A stretch of 64,000 bases of DNA from positions 58,439,310-58,503,309 of the forward strand of contig NC_133063.1 of the NCBI RefSeq assembly GCF_048771995.1, given 5' to 3'. Source of the stretch: Taeniopygia guttata (taxonomy: Eukaryota > Chordata > Aves > Passeriformes > Estrildidae). A program made the position numbers and the translations under genes. Shown piece by piece: positions 1 through 14,084 of this stretch (the first letter of the stretch is position 1; each line of letters starts with the position of its first letter). A model generated the notes under the pieces. It was given only the letters and a program-made list of their open reading frames with translations. It searched no databases and was not told where the DNA came from.

Positions 1-869
1 GTAAATTGTAAAATGTATGTTACACAAATTGACTATAAACAATGTTTATATACGAAATCTTCTGAAAGCTATTAATTATTGTGTGAAGCACTCAGAAAGT
101 TAAATTGCATATTTTGGATTAAGTGTTTACATTTTCAGTACCTTTGTTGTATAGGAATATTTGAGATAACTATAGTGACTTTACATTTTAAAATTCTTTC
201 TTAATTTGAATCTACTTCTGAAAAGACAGTAACTCACTTTATTTGATTTTTATGAAATGCAATTAATGTATGGCATATGCATATATGATACACACAAACA
301 GCATGGTTCCTCCAGGCCATTTTGTAGGTCATGGTTGCTATTTTTATGGGAAGGGAAAACGTGCCAGTATGCTTTGCTCTACTGTCAGGGTGTGTTATCT
401 GAGGTAAAATTATTGCCTCTGAGACATTTTTATGTGTCCATGAGTGGCCACACATTGAGGTATAATTTTCATTCTCTGTCAAGATAGAAACCATTACCAA
501 TTTGTTATGTTTTCTTTTGTTTGGCAAACTTCTCTCTGCATATTTGGCTGAGTTGCTGTATTGGCATGGCGCATAGCAGACGTTTGGGCACTTTTCAGCA
601 GCATTCTACTTTTTATGCAATAAAAAAGGAAGAAATATGACTCTATTGTAAACAGTGTGTATGGTGTTTGATAATTATTACCAGACTTTACTGTCTAAGA
701 ACACATCTGAAGAAATGTTGTGAGGAGTGCTAAAGAGAAATGCATAAGACTAAGTTGTAATGTGGGATATCAGAATCTTTGCTGAGACATTTTATTGCAA
801 CCTCTACTGCTCTGTAAGAATGGTTATATATATTTGTCTGCAGCAATCAAAATCCAATTTCCCTTACAG
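1..869 (+). other. Upstream intron portion of the same gene
   Basis: AT-rich, non-repetitive sequence ending in a T/C-rich stretch and CAG at 869. No other feature is seen. Its intronic status follows only from the exon call at 870. Confidence 0.45.
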
Positions 870-942
870 AATTCAAAAATACCATAATAAACATTGTATC
901 TGCTCAAAGAAGGAGTCAAAGAATAAAAATGTCTGACAATAA
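870..942 (+). CDS. Penultimate coding exon of an unidentified gene (partial)
   Basis: A 73-nt internal exon. The acceptor is CCCTTACAG (AG at 868-869) and the donor is a perfect GTAAGT at 943. One of the three frames is open across the whole exon: two bases finishing an upstream codon, then 23 codons starting FKNTIINIVSAQRRSQRIK and ending MSDN, then two bases (AA) left over. Those two bases are completed to a Lys codon by the single G that opens the exon at 15493, so the splice phases of the two exons agree. The other two frames contain stops. The peptide is basic (QRRSQRIK), which would suit a nuclear or nucleic-acid-associated protein, but I do not recognise the family. Earlier exons must lie to the left of this window. 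The exon is too short for an ORF search and rests on splice sites and phase alone. Confidence 0.6.
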
Positions 943-2892
943 GTAAGTGGACACAATTTTACAGCATCTGCGTTCCTTAGAAAGACATTCTTGATCTGTG
1001 TTCTTCCAGCCATTATTTTTCTTGTGGCTTCATGTTGACAACTAATGCTTGTGCTTTCCTCTTAATGACTTGTTAGATGGTCTCAGTACTATTTGATTAC
1101 TAGTTGTTCTTTATTCACTTACAATCCAAATAAGAAGGACTCAGATGCATTACTATATTCTTTTTTCTTGAAGGTCGTATAGAGTGCTGCAGAGGTAGAT
1201 AGAGATTATCTAGCAGAACTTAGTTACATTCTTGGCTTAGAATCTTAACCAAGAAGACTTTTCCCAAAAATATAGGTGAGGTCAATCACAGTTGATTGAC
1301 CGCAGTGGGGTATCATTTGCTTAGAGGCTAATATTATGAAAACCAAATATGTCACAACAGAAGACCCAGCTGGGATCTACTTTATGCTTGCTACTTGTTT
1401 TACTCAATAGACCTGAATTTGAAGGAGAAAATACTGCACAGACTACCCTTATTCAGAACACTGCTGCTACTCGTCTTGTGTAGGATTTACTGTAACACAT
1501 ATAGTTGCATGCATGTGATACCCATTCAGGTAGCAGTGACACTTCAGGTTCTGATGATAATAACAAATAGTTGCAACTATAGTCAAAGATAGATTTCATT
1601 CCAGAAAGTGTTACAACAATTGCAGATAATGAAACTAACGATGCAGATCCTGTGAACATGACAAAACATTTTTCATAGAGAGAATCCAGCAATGGGATAA
1701 AAAAAATTCCAATGCAATCAAGTACATTCAAAAATTGTTTCAGTTAATCTATGCAAAATTTTCCTCTTCAGTTAGGGTAAGAGTAATACTTAGTACTGTA
1801 AAACACCCTTTGATCAAGTAATTCTGAGTGTTCCAAGTGCTTCCTTCAAAATGTGAAATCCGAGACTAGATACAGCATTCAGCTAAGTCTGTCTGCGTTG
1901 AGTGGAAGGATTACTTTTTTGTTGCTGTTTTTTTCATACCTGGTTTCCATTCCTTTCTAAGCCACAAATCCTTTTCTATTGAATGGTTGCCTAACTTAGT
2001 TTTGTCCTGTTCCTATACTGTTGATCACTCTTATTGGAATTTAGCCATTGCACTTTTAAACTTTACACTTTTTGTATCCCATTTTTCATACTGCTATTTC
2101 AGTTTGCCACAATAACGTGAATTCTGGATACTCCAATAAACATTCAAAACTTCATACTATACATATGTTCTGTAATTATATTCTTCTCCAGTATAGTCGT
2201 AAGTGGAAATTAACTAACCAACCATTACCACATTAAGCTGTTCACTTTGACGTTAAACCATGGCTGTCTACTCCTAAAAACAGGGCTCTCCAGCTGAATT
2301 TTTAGGAACCTTACTTGCTTGTGAAATGTATCTACACTTTCCTAGCTGGAATATTGGTTTTTGTGGAAGGAGCAGATTCTCTGCTATAAAAATGCATGTC
2401 ATGTCCTTAATCTGGACTTACACTCTTCTCCCTCTGATCTTTTAAAACAAGTGGAGACTTCCTGAAACTACACGATTTACTGGCTTACTGAAGTATATCT
2501 AGTGCTATGACAACTCTTGAATTGGTGGAAATTTATGTGGTAAGGAATCCACCACATTGCTTTTTGAAAACTCACCTGGTTGCTAAGTCAATCTAGCATA
2601 TATCTATGTAGGATCTCCATTATTTATAGTCTCACAGACAAAATGCACAAAAAGTTCAGGAATAAACTTCAGTACCATTCTTGAACTTAAAACTTAATTG
2701 TCTTTGTCAGGTAACTGAAAAATCAAGATGATCATCACTCCATACCACCAAAATACCATACATTGCACATAAAACCAGTCAAGTTTACAGAACTTTATAA
2801 GATGTGGAAGACACATAGGTTAGGAAATCATGGTGGGTTATTTTTTGGTTTGACTGAAAAGACATCTCTATTCATCCACTTTTTGTGACTGA

Positions 2893-3710
2893 CGCTCTTC
2901 AGTATCTTTATCAGTGACAGAGGCAGTGGGACTGAGTGCACCCTCAGTACATTTGCAGTGACAGGAAGCTGTGCAGTGCAAGTGACACCACAGAAAGATG
3001 GGATACTATCCAAAGGCACCAGGACAAACTTGAGAAGCATGTTCATGTGAACCTCATAAAGTTCAACAAGGCCAACGGCAATCCCAGACAAGAGCACAGA
3101 CTGGGAGCAGCCCTGCCCAGAAGGACTTGGGGGTGCTGTGGGTGAGAGGCTGGACATGACCCAGCCATGGGCACTCACAGCCCAGAGAGCCAAACGTGTC
3201 CTGGGCTGCATCCAGAGCCCTGTGGGCAGCAGGGGAGGGAGGGGATTCTGCCCTCTGCTCTGCTCTGCTGAGACCCCACCTGCAGGGCTGCATCAGCTCT
3301 GGGGTCACGGCACAGGAAGGACAGGGACTCTTTTAAGCTGGTCCGAAGAAGGAGCACAAAAATGATATCTGGACTATCTCTCCTGGGAGAAAAGACTGAG
3401 AGAACTAGGGTTGTTCAGGCTAGGTAAGAGAAGGCTCTGGAGAGATCTTATTGTGATAGATATTTCAGTAATTAAAGGGTGATTAGAAGAAAGAGGGAGA
3501 GTGACTTTTTGCTTTGGTAGGTAGGAACAGGATAAGGGGTGATGATTTTAAATTGAGAATTAAATTAGATGATAGGAAGAAATTCTTTACTCAGAGGGTA
3601 GAGGCAGTAGAACAGGTTGCCCACAGGAGTGGCAGATGACCAATGGCAGTGGGGTTGGATTAGGTGACCTTTAAAGGTCCCTTGCAGCCCACATCATTCT
3701 ATGATTCTAT
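2893..3710 (+). mobile_element. CR1 LINE, 5'-truncated, 3' end intact
   Basis: Starts within the reverse transcriptase region (CTCTTCAGTATCTTTATCAG, then a GAGTGCACCCTCAGTAC segment) and runs through the conserved block around 3050-3310 (GTTCAACAAGGCCAA, CATGACCCAGCCATGGGCAC). It ends with the CR1 hallmark CATTCTATGATTCTAT at 3695-3710. The open frames over 2828-3365 on both strands are by-products of this GC-richer element and not genes. The reading frame of the LINE is broken. It lies in the last intron in the sense orientation. Confidence 0.92.
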
Positions 3711-6700
3711 AATATGAACATTGTATTGAGGCAGTATTCTGTTCCTGCTTGAAAACTATTTCCATGTTGGTAATCTGGGTTCTGATAAATACAGTTTTAC
3801 ATTGTTACTTCTTCAGTTTTGACTTCATGGAAGATGCCAGATTCATTCTGTTGAACCTTCAATATTCAGTGTAGAAACTGAAATATTAACATGGGAAAGT
3901 TGTTCCTTACCAGATGGACATGATTATGTGAAGTGCATTAAAATTGCTGCCACCATGGAATCAGCCAAAATCAGTATCATCCTCAGTAGAAGGATATGGT
4001 CTGTTATTAATTCCATCAGTTCACAAGTCAGGGCTGCAAGCAGACCTCCAGTTGATTTTAGAGTTTGTGTTACAGTGAAGCCCAGTAATTTTTCCTTGAT
4101 TCTACACCTGGCTAGAAGTTTAGGATTTCTTCTTCAGGATGCAGGTCTCATCACTGGCCTTTATCTTCTCTCAGTAATGCACTCTACAGTCTTTCAGAAT
4201 TTGACTGAGACTGCCAGCATGCTACATAGTTCATTTAATTAATAGCATGTGATGCCAGTGCTTCATAACTGAACCACTGCAATGTTTCCTGGGTGGAATG
4301 TAAAGTGTTACATGTGAAACATAAAGCTTCTTAATCTTTAGAAGAGATCAGCTTTTTCTTTCCCTGTGGAGTGCTATCACAGCTGTAACTAAGCAACATA
4401 TGTAAATAAGTCACTTAAGTTTTTTTGGAATTATGTCTAGACTCTGAAACTTGGTCTTTCTTTTTATTTGAAATAACATAAATCCATTCAACTTCCAGAT
4501 ATACTGTGGGACAAGAAAGAATGAGCAAAATGGGAATTTGGAATAAGGTGGTAGTTTTTCCACATGGTTTTTCAGTCTAAAATTCTTCTGGTTACTTACC
4601 TTTGTTGAGTCTAAATTATTCTAAATCTTGGTTAATTTGAGGTATAGGAAAAATTAGCTTTTTAAAATAAAAATGAAGAAGTCAGTACCTGAGAATACCT
4701 TCCAATTTGCACAAAAGTTTGTTGTGAAAACTGTGTGACAGTCAAGGTCTTCTATTTTAAACAAAAAGGTGTGTCTTGCTTAATGGATGGTTTGATATCC
4801 ATGTTGTGTAATTACTAGTGTTGTCAAAACTATTGTCCTATAAGTTGTTTGTGAAAAACTTCATGTAAGATAATGAGGATTAAAACCAATTCAAATTAAT
4901 GTAATGACATGCATACTTTAAAGACGCTGTTTAAAATGTCATGTGTCTCTTAGAAAGCTTTTAAATGTATCTTCTTCATGGTCATAAAATACCTTGATCT
5001 GCACAGTGATGCTTTACATAGATCAGATTACTGATTTCAGCAGAAATTGAAGAGAATAGGTCTGTTTTTATTAGTTTATTGTTTCCGCGGACAAAAAACT
5101 CACAGAAGGTCAGTGCTAATCATTTAAAGTGCAGCCTGGCTTATATGTCAGATACTGAGATACTGTAATCTGTTCCAAATTCTGAATTTCAGAAAACTGT
5201 CACTGAGGCCACTTAAATATTGTGGGAACATTGGGTGCTAATGCTGAGTTCTTTTTGCCATGACAATAATTGCAATTTGAATGTACAATTTTTTACCCAG
5301 TTTGTAGAGATAGTTTCATTTTAGTCTAGAACAAACAGAAAATAAATCTGCATATTAAACGAAGGTATTCTCCATCCAGCATCAATAGTTATGCCCTCTA
5401 TCCTTTTTAAGAAATGTTTTTGTTCATAATACAAGGAAGTTTCCTTTCAGAATAATTACGATTTGTTTCATGAAAAATATGACACAATTAGGAGTGGAAA
5501 AACACATCTTTTGCTTACCTTGTATTCTCACAGTAAAAGGTTTTGTAACAGGGGGTGATTGGGTCTTAAAACAGTATGAAGACATCAATTCCCAATGTCT
5601 GTTGTAGAGTATAAGACTTGGGTATTTCTAAATTGAAATAGCAATTTTAGAATCAGGTAAATGCTGAAATTAGCCAGACTGTTTTTATATTGCAATATTT
5701 AATTTTTGTCAAGAACTAAATCACAGTGCACACTGTTAGTATTTAATCCATATACATTTGATAATTTGTTCCATTTTATTTCCAGGATTTCCTATTTACT
5801 GCAGCATATACTATGGAAATTTGCAGGGTGAAGTTCTTCAGGATACACACCTAAAAATATTGGTTATATTTCTTTTACAAACCTTGTTTTATATATTTTC
5901 TTTTTAGTGCAGATTTTTCTTTCCTAACAAATCTCAAATTTAGGGTTATGAAATATGGCTTCCTCAACATTAGCACCAATCTTTGCAGCTTCAGATGCAG
6001 AAGCTTAACTGTGACAAACACAGTAAGCCCCTGAAAACTAAGCCGCAGTCTGTTTTACATGCTGATGCTAGCTTGGGGAATGACAGAAAAAGTGCTGCTG
6101 TAATTTATGCCAGTGAGGCACAAAGATGGATTAAAGCCATGTTTATTCCCTTCCTCCCTTCCAGACTTGAGCCAGCGTTCCTTCACTAGTCTGGAAAAAC
6201 TGGCTCTATATTAGGTCTCTCCTGCTAAGGCCATTGATTTACTCAACTACATTTTTTAAAAGTTGACAAAATACTTACTTGATTGTTACAAAGGATAAAT
6301 GAATGCCAGAGGTCTGTATTAGAAACACATTGGAAAGAGAGGTTTCTTTTCTATTTGGCAAAAAAAATAAGCGTTTGTTTGGGTTTTAGTACTGCCACTA
6401 ACCTTTAAAGGAAGAAAAGAAAAAACCTTCTGCTGTAAATCTTTCTTTTTTTCCTCCAGTTTTATCTCCACCTTCACTCCTGTACTGCTAGTATATGGTC
6501 AGACCTTGCTTGATATTTAAGTGCCACCCCCTACCCCACTACTTCAGTCAGTAATCCAAATTAATAAACTGTTCTTCTGCTGACGTTGTATATTGATTGC
6601 TTCTAGCCGTTCAGCAGTCTGAGAAACTCAGAGCATTTAAAGTGGGGTTTTTTGCTTGTTTATTTTTTGCTAATTCCTCTGTATCTTAGCTTATTTGGAC

Positions 6701-8204
6701 TAAGCATCTGAATTTTGACTACTGTTTGACTTAAATTCAGAGATGATCCATGCTTCAGTCAAGGGATATCTAGTGTTAGATTTACTGTCTGGAAATCTGA
6801 CTTTTTTTATTGCCAGAAAATCTTGGGAAGAATGAAGAAATAATCTTCTAAATCTTTAACAGCCTGGCTTAAGCTTCCTGTATATTTACACACCTTTTCA
6901 AGTACCCCAACTTCATCGCATTGAATGACAAATTTAAGTAAGGATTTTGTTATATTCAGAATGAGAGGGGAAGGGCAAAAGAAAAGGGTGAGTGTCCAGA
7001 GAAATCTGAATATTTTGAAAATCTGAGTGTTTTTGTGCTGGAAATACTCTCCTCTCCCTTCCTTTCACTCCAGTTCTGTGCTGTGTTGATACAATAATGC
7101 CTGACTGCTTGTGTTAACTTGGGGTGGTGATTTGCTGACTGTCTTCAGAGTATCAGATGTTGTACAAGCTATTGCCAGAGAAAGGATGCTAGAATGGATG
7201 GATCACTGGTCTGTTTGGTGGCTCCCATGTCCTTGTAGTAAATGCTGTGTAGACCTTTTCTGTATTGGTGTGCTGTCCAGAGCAGCATGTAGAATTTGCA
7301 TTTTAGTCTTCCATACCAGTCTACTCTACCAGGAGCAGTTACCTATTTAAAGCATCCATCTTCTTGAATCAAACTACCTAACATTTTTGTGAAGGGGTCA
7401 AGGATGTAGTGAAAATATACGATACATATTAATTGTTATAGAACAGAAGCAATATCAAGATAGGATAGGATAACTCAAGGTAACTGAATTTTATTCAGAA
7501 AAATATTTATTGCTTGAAAAAGTAAGTTATCATAGTTTAACGTAGTTCTCCTGATATTATGAGAAGTCATCACATTTTCCCACAGATCATTACAAATAAG
7601 GTGAGCTTTTTCATAGTTAAGGTGATTTCCCCTTCTCTTGGAAGGTTACTTACAGTTAAATGTTCTTTCAAGAGAAAAAGATTTGTAGTATTATCTTGAG
7701 CAATCCAAAGATACAATACTATTAGGTTACTTTGTTGTTAGCTTTGCAAAACCTGGTGTATTTGGGGTTCTTTTTAAGCTGGAGGTCACAGGGTTAGTGA
7801 AACTATTAGTTTCCTTTTCTAATTTTGGCAGTGATTGTTTTGTGATAAAACTAAGCATATTGCAGTTCAAATAAACTATCTCAGAAAGTATTTTAGAAAT
7901 ATCAGCAGAAGTTCTTTTTTTCATCATTTTATGCTGTAGGCCAACACAAAGAGAAAATAATGACAATTAATTCTTCGGTTTGTGGAGGACCCAAAACTTG
8001 CTGGTTATTCTGAAGAGGTTAAGCCAATTTTCAGTCCTCCAGTAACTAATATACGAATTCAAAGGGCTAGTTAAAGTTACCAGAAGTGTACAGACTGACT
8101 TTGTATAATATTTTTAAAGTGTGTTTTCATCAGTTTTACTTACTTAACACTGGGGACATTTTTGCTTTGTGCAAGAGCAGCAGCTGTCATGGTTTGTCCA
8201 TTGT

Positions 8205-8784
8205 TGTCATGGTTTAACACAGCCATCAGCTAAGCCCCAGGCAGCTGCTCACTCACTGCCCCACCAGAAGGGTGAAGTAGAAGATTAAAACATGAAAAAA
8301 ATTCATGGGTTAAGATATACAGAGTTTAATAGGGAAAGCAAAAGCCCCACACACAAGCAGAGTGAAACAAGGAATTAATTCCCTGCATCCCTAGGGCAGG
8401 CAGGTGTCCAGCCACCTCCAGGACAGCACAACCCATCCTGCATGACAGTTACTTGTGAAGACAGACACCATCACTCCAAATATCTCTCTTGCCTTCTTCT
8501 TCCCCCCATTTTATATACTGAGCTTGATGTCACCTTGTCTGGAATCTCCCTTTGCTCAGCTGGGGTCACCTATCCTGGCTGTGTCTCCTCCCAGCCTCCC
8601 AGGCACCCCCAGGCCCCTCACCAGTGTGGCACAAGAAGCAGCAAAGGCCTTGGCCCTGTGTGAGCCCTGCTCAGCAATAACAAAAACATCACGATATCAT
8701 CAACCCTGTGCTCAGCACAAATCCAAAGTACAGCCCCACATCAGCCACTGTGAAGCTGACTCTACCCCAGTCAAAATCATGACA
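8205..8784 (+). mobile_element. Solo LTR, avian ERVL-like (TGTCATGGTTTAAC type)
   Basis: Begins TGTCATGGTTTAACAC and ends TCAAAATCATGACA, giving TG...CA termini with TGTCAT/ATGACA as inverted ends. Internal landmarks match a well-known avian LTR type: GTTTAATAGGGAAAGCAAAAG near 8325, a TATA-like TTTTATATACTGAG near 8510, and CAGCACAAATCCAAA near 8713. About 580 bp. No internal retroviral sequence flanks it, so it is probably a solo LTR left by recombination. I find no clear target duplication. Open frames at 8442-8793 are incidental. The family name is from memory of the sequence type and was not confirmed by a search. Confidence 0.85.
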
Positions 8785-9350
8785 AACAGATGAAAGCTGA
8801 AATATTGTAAACTAATACTGGGTCTTGCAGTTAACCTCTGGAGAGTACAGGGTGGGGCAGTGTTTATAGTAATAGTAAAAGTTTAAATTTCTATGTAAAA
8901 TCTGTATCATAATCACTAACGTGGATTGAAACAATATTATTTTGAAGTAGTAAGTATTTTATGTGAATACTTAACATTTGAAATGGACTGCAATATGGCT
9001 CATAGCTGTATTTTTAACTATCTTCTCACTACTCTTCTAAGCATTTTTTTAACATTTAAAACTTCCATGGAATAACTAATTATTTGTGTTTTGCTAAACC
9101 TGAATAGCAAACTTTATTTCCCTTTTTAAATATCAAGTCAATAAACATGAAAAATACAGGGTGTTATGAAAGCATTAAAAAAAGTACAAGATATCACATG
9201 ATTAGAAAGGGAGATGAGGAAAGAGAAACAAGGAATGTGGAATGATGAAAACAAGTACTGAAAAAAAGATAGAGTGAAATCTCTTGGTGGTAACAATCAC
9301 AGCAGAAACCTAGGACCAGAAGCTATTACTAGAAAGTTTTTTGTGTGAGT

Positions 9351-9627
9351 CAGTCTCTTCTCCCAGTTAACAAGTGATACAACAAGAGCATGCGGCCTTA
9401 AACTGGGAAGGTTTAGTTTGGTTATTAGGGAAATTTTTCATTATCACAAAGGCTGTCAGGCATAGGAACAGGCTGCCCAGGCAAGTGGCTCCATCCCTGG
9501 AGGTATTTAAAACGCATGTAGCTGTGGCACTTCAGGATACGGTTTAGTGGGCTCAGCAGTGCTCAATCAGCGGTCAAATTTTTTGATACAAAAGGTCCTT
9601 CCCAACTTCAGTGTTTCTATGGTTCTC
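9351..9627 (+). mobile_element. CR1 LINE 3' fragment
   Basis: Diagnostic CR1 3' blocks in order: GTCTCTTCTCCCAGTTAACA at 9351, GGAACAGGCTGCCCAGGCAA near 9465, CATCCCTGGAGGTATTTAAA near 9492, and AGGTCCTTCCCAACTTCAGT with a worn terminal TTTCTATGGTTCT near 9615-9627. Same subfamily type as the element at 29.6-30.8 kb, which lacks this 3' part. Confidence 0.88.
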
Positions 9628-12615
9628 TGATATTAACTTAGTTAAAGTGAAATCATACCTGGTTTGGCAAACTAGGCATGGTGGAAATGTGTGATACGGT
9701 GTAAAGTTTAAATACCAAGTGCTACAAAGGGATACGGGCTTTTGTAGGTAATGTAGCACAGCTCCATACTGTAAGTTAATGAGACGTACAATACTGAAGG
9801 AATTTGTTTTCTGAAACATCTTTTTGAGACAGAAGTGGCTGTGTGAAACAATAATTAAAGACATGAATCTATGTTTGAGACTGGGTCTATCATGGTACTT
9901 AAGATATCAATCCTCAGTGCTGTGAGAATTCAAAACTACTTCAATTACTTGGTAAAAAATTGTTTTTCTTTTACTTTGCTTTTAATGATAAGGGAGAGAA
10001 ACTTGGATTACCAAACTCCTTTGCATGAAAAGAGAAAAGATGGTTTATGTTACACAAGAAGGAAAACAAATCTGGATGTTGAGACAGGGCAAACAGAAGC
10101 TGCAAAATTCACTTACAAGAATTGTATTACACAGACCACTTAGTGATAGTTGCAGATATCAATAGAGACACAAACATATTTCCTTCTTTCCTGCTGCATT
10201 GTGTTTACAAAACTATTTATCAAGCTCTTGGACACACTTATGCAAGGAATAATGACAGCAGCCCGGATCCAAGATGCTTACTTTACTTGTAACATCTCAA
10301 TTCAAAAAAGTTTTTTAAAAAATGAAAAATATTAGATGTCAGTAATGTATTTTCTCCTTCAAAATTTCCTTTGTTTTATGGCCTTGACATTCTTTTTGCC
10401 TTGTTCATACTCTTGTTCTCTTGTCTTGATTCAAAATTTATACATCTTTTTGATTGTCATTTGACAATTTTCTTCACTTGATTTACATTTTGATAAGTCT
10501 CTTTCTCTCTGTTTTTGTTTCTCATTCTTATATTTTTTTCATCTTTCCCTTGTTCAGTTTTTTATTTTAGTCTCTTCACTGTCTCTCAGTGTTTCTTGAA
10601 TGTCTCTCTTCTTCCTGTGCCACCCACCACTCTGCTGGGAGTGGAGAGAGTGACAGTGAGTTCATTTGTCCAGAACAGGCTAATTTTTTTTTTCCTTGGG
10701 AGAGACATCTCATTTGCTTTGATCTGTGGATTCTCATCTCTTTTCTCATCTATTCAATTGAGTTACTATTCTGTCCACTGCCTAGGTATCTTGTGGATGG
10801 TGGAAGAAAAGTGCTGGAAAGTTTCCTACATTAACGATTTTTGCTTACACTTCAATATTTATTGTATTTGAAGGAAAATTAGCATTAAGTATAATATAAT
10901 TTACAGAAAGCAGTAGTGTTTGAGTAGCTATCATTGGTTTCTTTTTTTCTTTAATATGGGATGCTTTGTGAAATTGAGAAAATAGGAAGTCTGTTACTTT
11001 CAATCAATGTTCTACTCAGAAACAAATGGTACTGCTAGTAATTGTGGTTCATATTGGTCCCATTTTTTAAAGAGCCAATACAATATAACTGAATTTCTTG
11101 ACACAGATACTGACTCCTTCTGCATTCATTTTAAGCAACCTGATGGAAAGAACCAATAATTATCATAAAACACAGCGATAATGTTCAAAATTGTGATACT
11201 CTTCATTTTATTGCAACATTATTAGTTGCTTTATTTATTTTGTATGCATTTAGTGTAAAAAGGAGTATGGCACCAACTGCACATCCAAAGTGCAGGCACC
11301 TGCCTAAAACTGCTTAAGAATTTACTGCTGCTCTGCCAGAAGCTACTACCCTTACAAGAGGGTTGGCAGGATGTAATTTTGCTCACACTTGTTCATGATT
11401 TCCTGTTTAAAATGCTGATGTAGTTGAGTGCAAGATAATGTCCCAGGTTTACCTCCAGGCACCAGGAGGTTTGCTCTCTAGGGCCACCTGTGCAAGGAAA
11501 GTCAAGGGGGGCAGTAGGCAGGTGGTAGCAGACAACAGCTGTATCAGTTTGAAAAACAGGTGTGGTCTTAGGCAATACAGCTTTGCACTTTCATTTCATT
11601 TAGTATAAAAATCCCTGATGCATGAGTGTACCTGGAGGTTTCTGCTTCAAAAGAGCAAAAGCATAGTGCTTCCTTACTCTTGCCAAGATTCAAAATTATT
11701 CCGTTCACTGATTTCCACTTCAGTTCCTCCCAAAAGGGGTTCTGGCAAGGCCAAAACTGTTGGGCCAAGGGGCTTCTCTTTATGCTACACTTAACATGAC
11801 TACCACCTGTCAGCAGCTGGCATATGGTTTAGATCCAGTGCATGGCTCACACATCTCAAAAGCAGAGGGATCACAGTATATCATATCTTTTCTTACAAGT
11901 ACCGTCTCACTAGAGTAGTTCAAAAGAGCCTGATCTTTTTGCTGACCTGAGAATATCACTAGGGCACAAGAGTATCATTATACCTTTGAAATCCTGTTCT
12001 GTCTCTGAAACTGTCTTAAATTAATTTGTATATTTCAGTGTAATGTTTCAAGACATTCAATTTTTGGAATACAGAAGAGAGCCAGCTACTGAGTATTCTT
12101 TAGTAACATGAAAGTAGAGAAATGCAGGGCAGGTTCTCCCCCATTACATGGGATAGGACCATGGTCAACTTGTAGGATGTTGTCATCTGGTCACGGTAAA
12201 AATCAACCTCTTCAGCAATAAATCCATGCAAAATTGCTCATTCATTTCTGTTAAGATGATGAGCATCTTAACAGACATCTTGTGATTGTATCTTCTATTT
12301 AGGAAGGACAACAACTTGCACAACTAGATTCTTCAAACCCAGAGTAATCAATTTTGGCAAGCTATTTTATTTTACAACTTTTTAGCAAAAAAACTAAGCT
12401 GCAGAATTAAGGTTTTGTTTTCTTTTGAGTTTTGCTTGGTAGAACTGATTACCTCTCATCTTTTAAATTTTGAAGAAAAGTAGACTTTAAAATCTAATGC
12501 CTCTTATATAAAATGAGCTGTTAACATCAGTGATAAGCACAAGTTAGTGGGTTTCTGAAGACTAGAGACACAGGGATGAAGTTACTACTTTCAGCACAGT
12601 GACTGCAGAAACATG

Positions 12616-12675
12616 ATTGGGCAACCAGCTCCTCACCAATCCCAGGAGCATGCAGAAGGGAAGAGAGCTATAAAT
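12616..12675 (+). promoter_or_regulatory. Possible CCAAT/TATA promoter-like cluster
   Basis: ATTGG (12616), CCAAT (12636) and TATAAAT (12669-12675) lie within 60 bases, with the TATA about 30 bases after the CCAAT box. It lies within the last intron of the plus-strand gene. No ORF or repeat explains it, and chance occurrence in AT-rich DNA is quite possible. Confidence 0.2.
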
Positions 12676-14084
12676 TTAACAAGGAAAAGTCTTATGAAAC
12701 TTGTATTGTGGAACTACACCCTAACTCTGCACTTGGAAAATTATGCAAAGGCAAACTTCAGTTAGAGGAACTTGAGTAAGATTAATTTAAATTCAAATGC
12801 TTAATATAGAAATAATTATTAAATGCTTCCTATGTTCCTTTAAAAAAGAAAAAAGTAATTGCCTTTGAAGAACAGTATTCACTGTGGTTCACCATTCATA
12901 GAGATGCAGAACAGGTCTACCTGGGAAGGAGAGTGACTTGCTAAAATAAGCTTAAGTTCACAGAAGAAAAATATTTCTTAAAATCTCCACTGCAGTCTGT
13001 GTTTATTTTGCTTTGCCTCTGAGATGCTGCATCTAAAATTGATTCTGGGAATATCAAAAAGTTTCTTAATATTGGCTTATTTTTAATCACAGCTGGGAAT
13101 GTCTTAGTGGAAAGTTATGAATAAGAGTCAGAGACTATGACTTCTTTCAGTTCTTGGGGAGAAGAAAATATTGCTTAGTCTGAATCTCCTGCATCTAATT
13201 TGCAAACTACCTGGGGCACTGTATGGCCTGACCCAAGAATTAGAGATGTATTTAATTTTAATTCCTATTAGTTGAATCCTGCAGATTATGTCCTGTGCTA
13301 CAGTATTCTTGGAAAACCTGAGCTGATGAAAGGACTGCGTGTGACTACACTTCTACTTACACTCCTATAACACACTTTAAAACCATGCACCAAGGAATGA
13401 CTCCATCTCTTAGGCCTGTACTTTATTCATACTAGGACAGAAGGATTTGATATGTCTCTTTAATAAGTTGAGAAGAATATGACAAATGCAGAAAGCATGT
13501 AGCTAAAATAAATTACTTCAGTCCCTCCACTGTGAGACAATGTTTTTATAATTAAACTACAAATATGCAACCATGAGTCACTCTGATGGTACATTATGTT
13601 ATTCTGAATTGTAGAGATGACTAAAAAAAACAAGTTTGGGTGTTAGTAGTGTGGACAGAGTTATAAACTACCTAAGTTTCTTACACTGGAAACCACTCCT
13701 TAAGTATTTATGAAACACATACGTCAAGAATCAGTTGTGATGAAAATTCTCAGTTTTTGTTTTTAGGAATTTCCTAAAGCATTCAAGCAGATCACGTATG
13801 GTCTATACCTTTGATTTTTTTTTTTTCTGGTTTCTTTAATAGTAATATATTGTAATCTGCAGTAACTGAGCTGGTTCTCCCTCCTTTTCTTTATGTATGG
13901 AGATTTGCTCTAAAGCTCTTTGAAAACTGTTTAGTTCAGGATGTCTTACATGTTGCAAGCAGTACTTCATCGGCCACAAAACTTTCCTTTTGAAACTTGC
14001 TCATTTTCCTGGATTTTCTGTCACAAAAACTGTTGACAAAGACATGCTATAGAGATTTATATGCTTAGATTTAGATCAGTAAAG

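Noticed and set aside
2828..3365. Overlapping ORFs of 60-127 codons on both strands
   Set aside because: They lie in a CR1 element; the same peptides recur in the antisense CR1 at 14425-14709.
3928..4242. 104-codon plus-strand ORF with ATG in a CACCATGG context at internal position 3953
   Set aside because: No recognisable domain and no splice or regulatory context; within the range of chance ORFs in an intron.
11393..11768. Two adjoining minus-strand ORFs of 60-66 codons with a TATA-like TATAAAAA nearby, LTR-like
   Set aside because: No TG...CA ends, primer site, recognised repeat or domain found.
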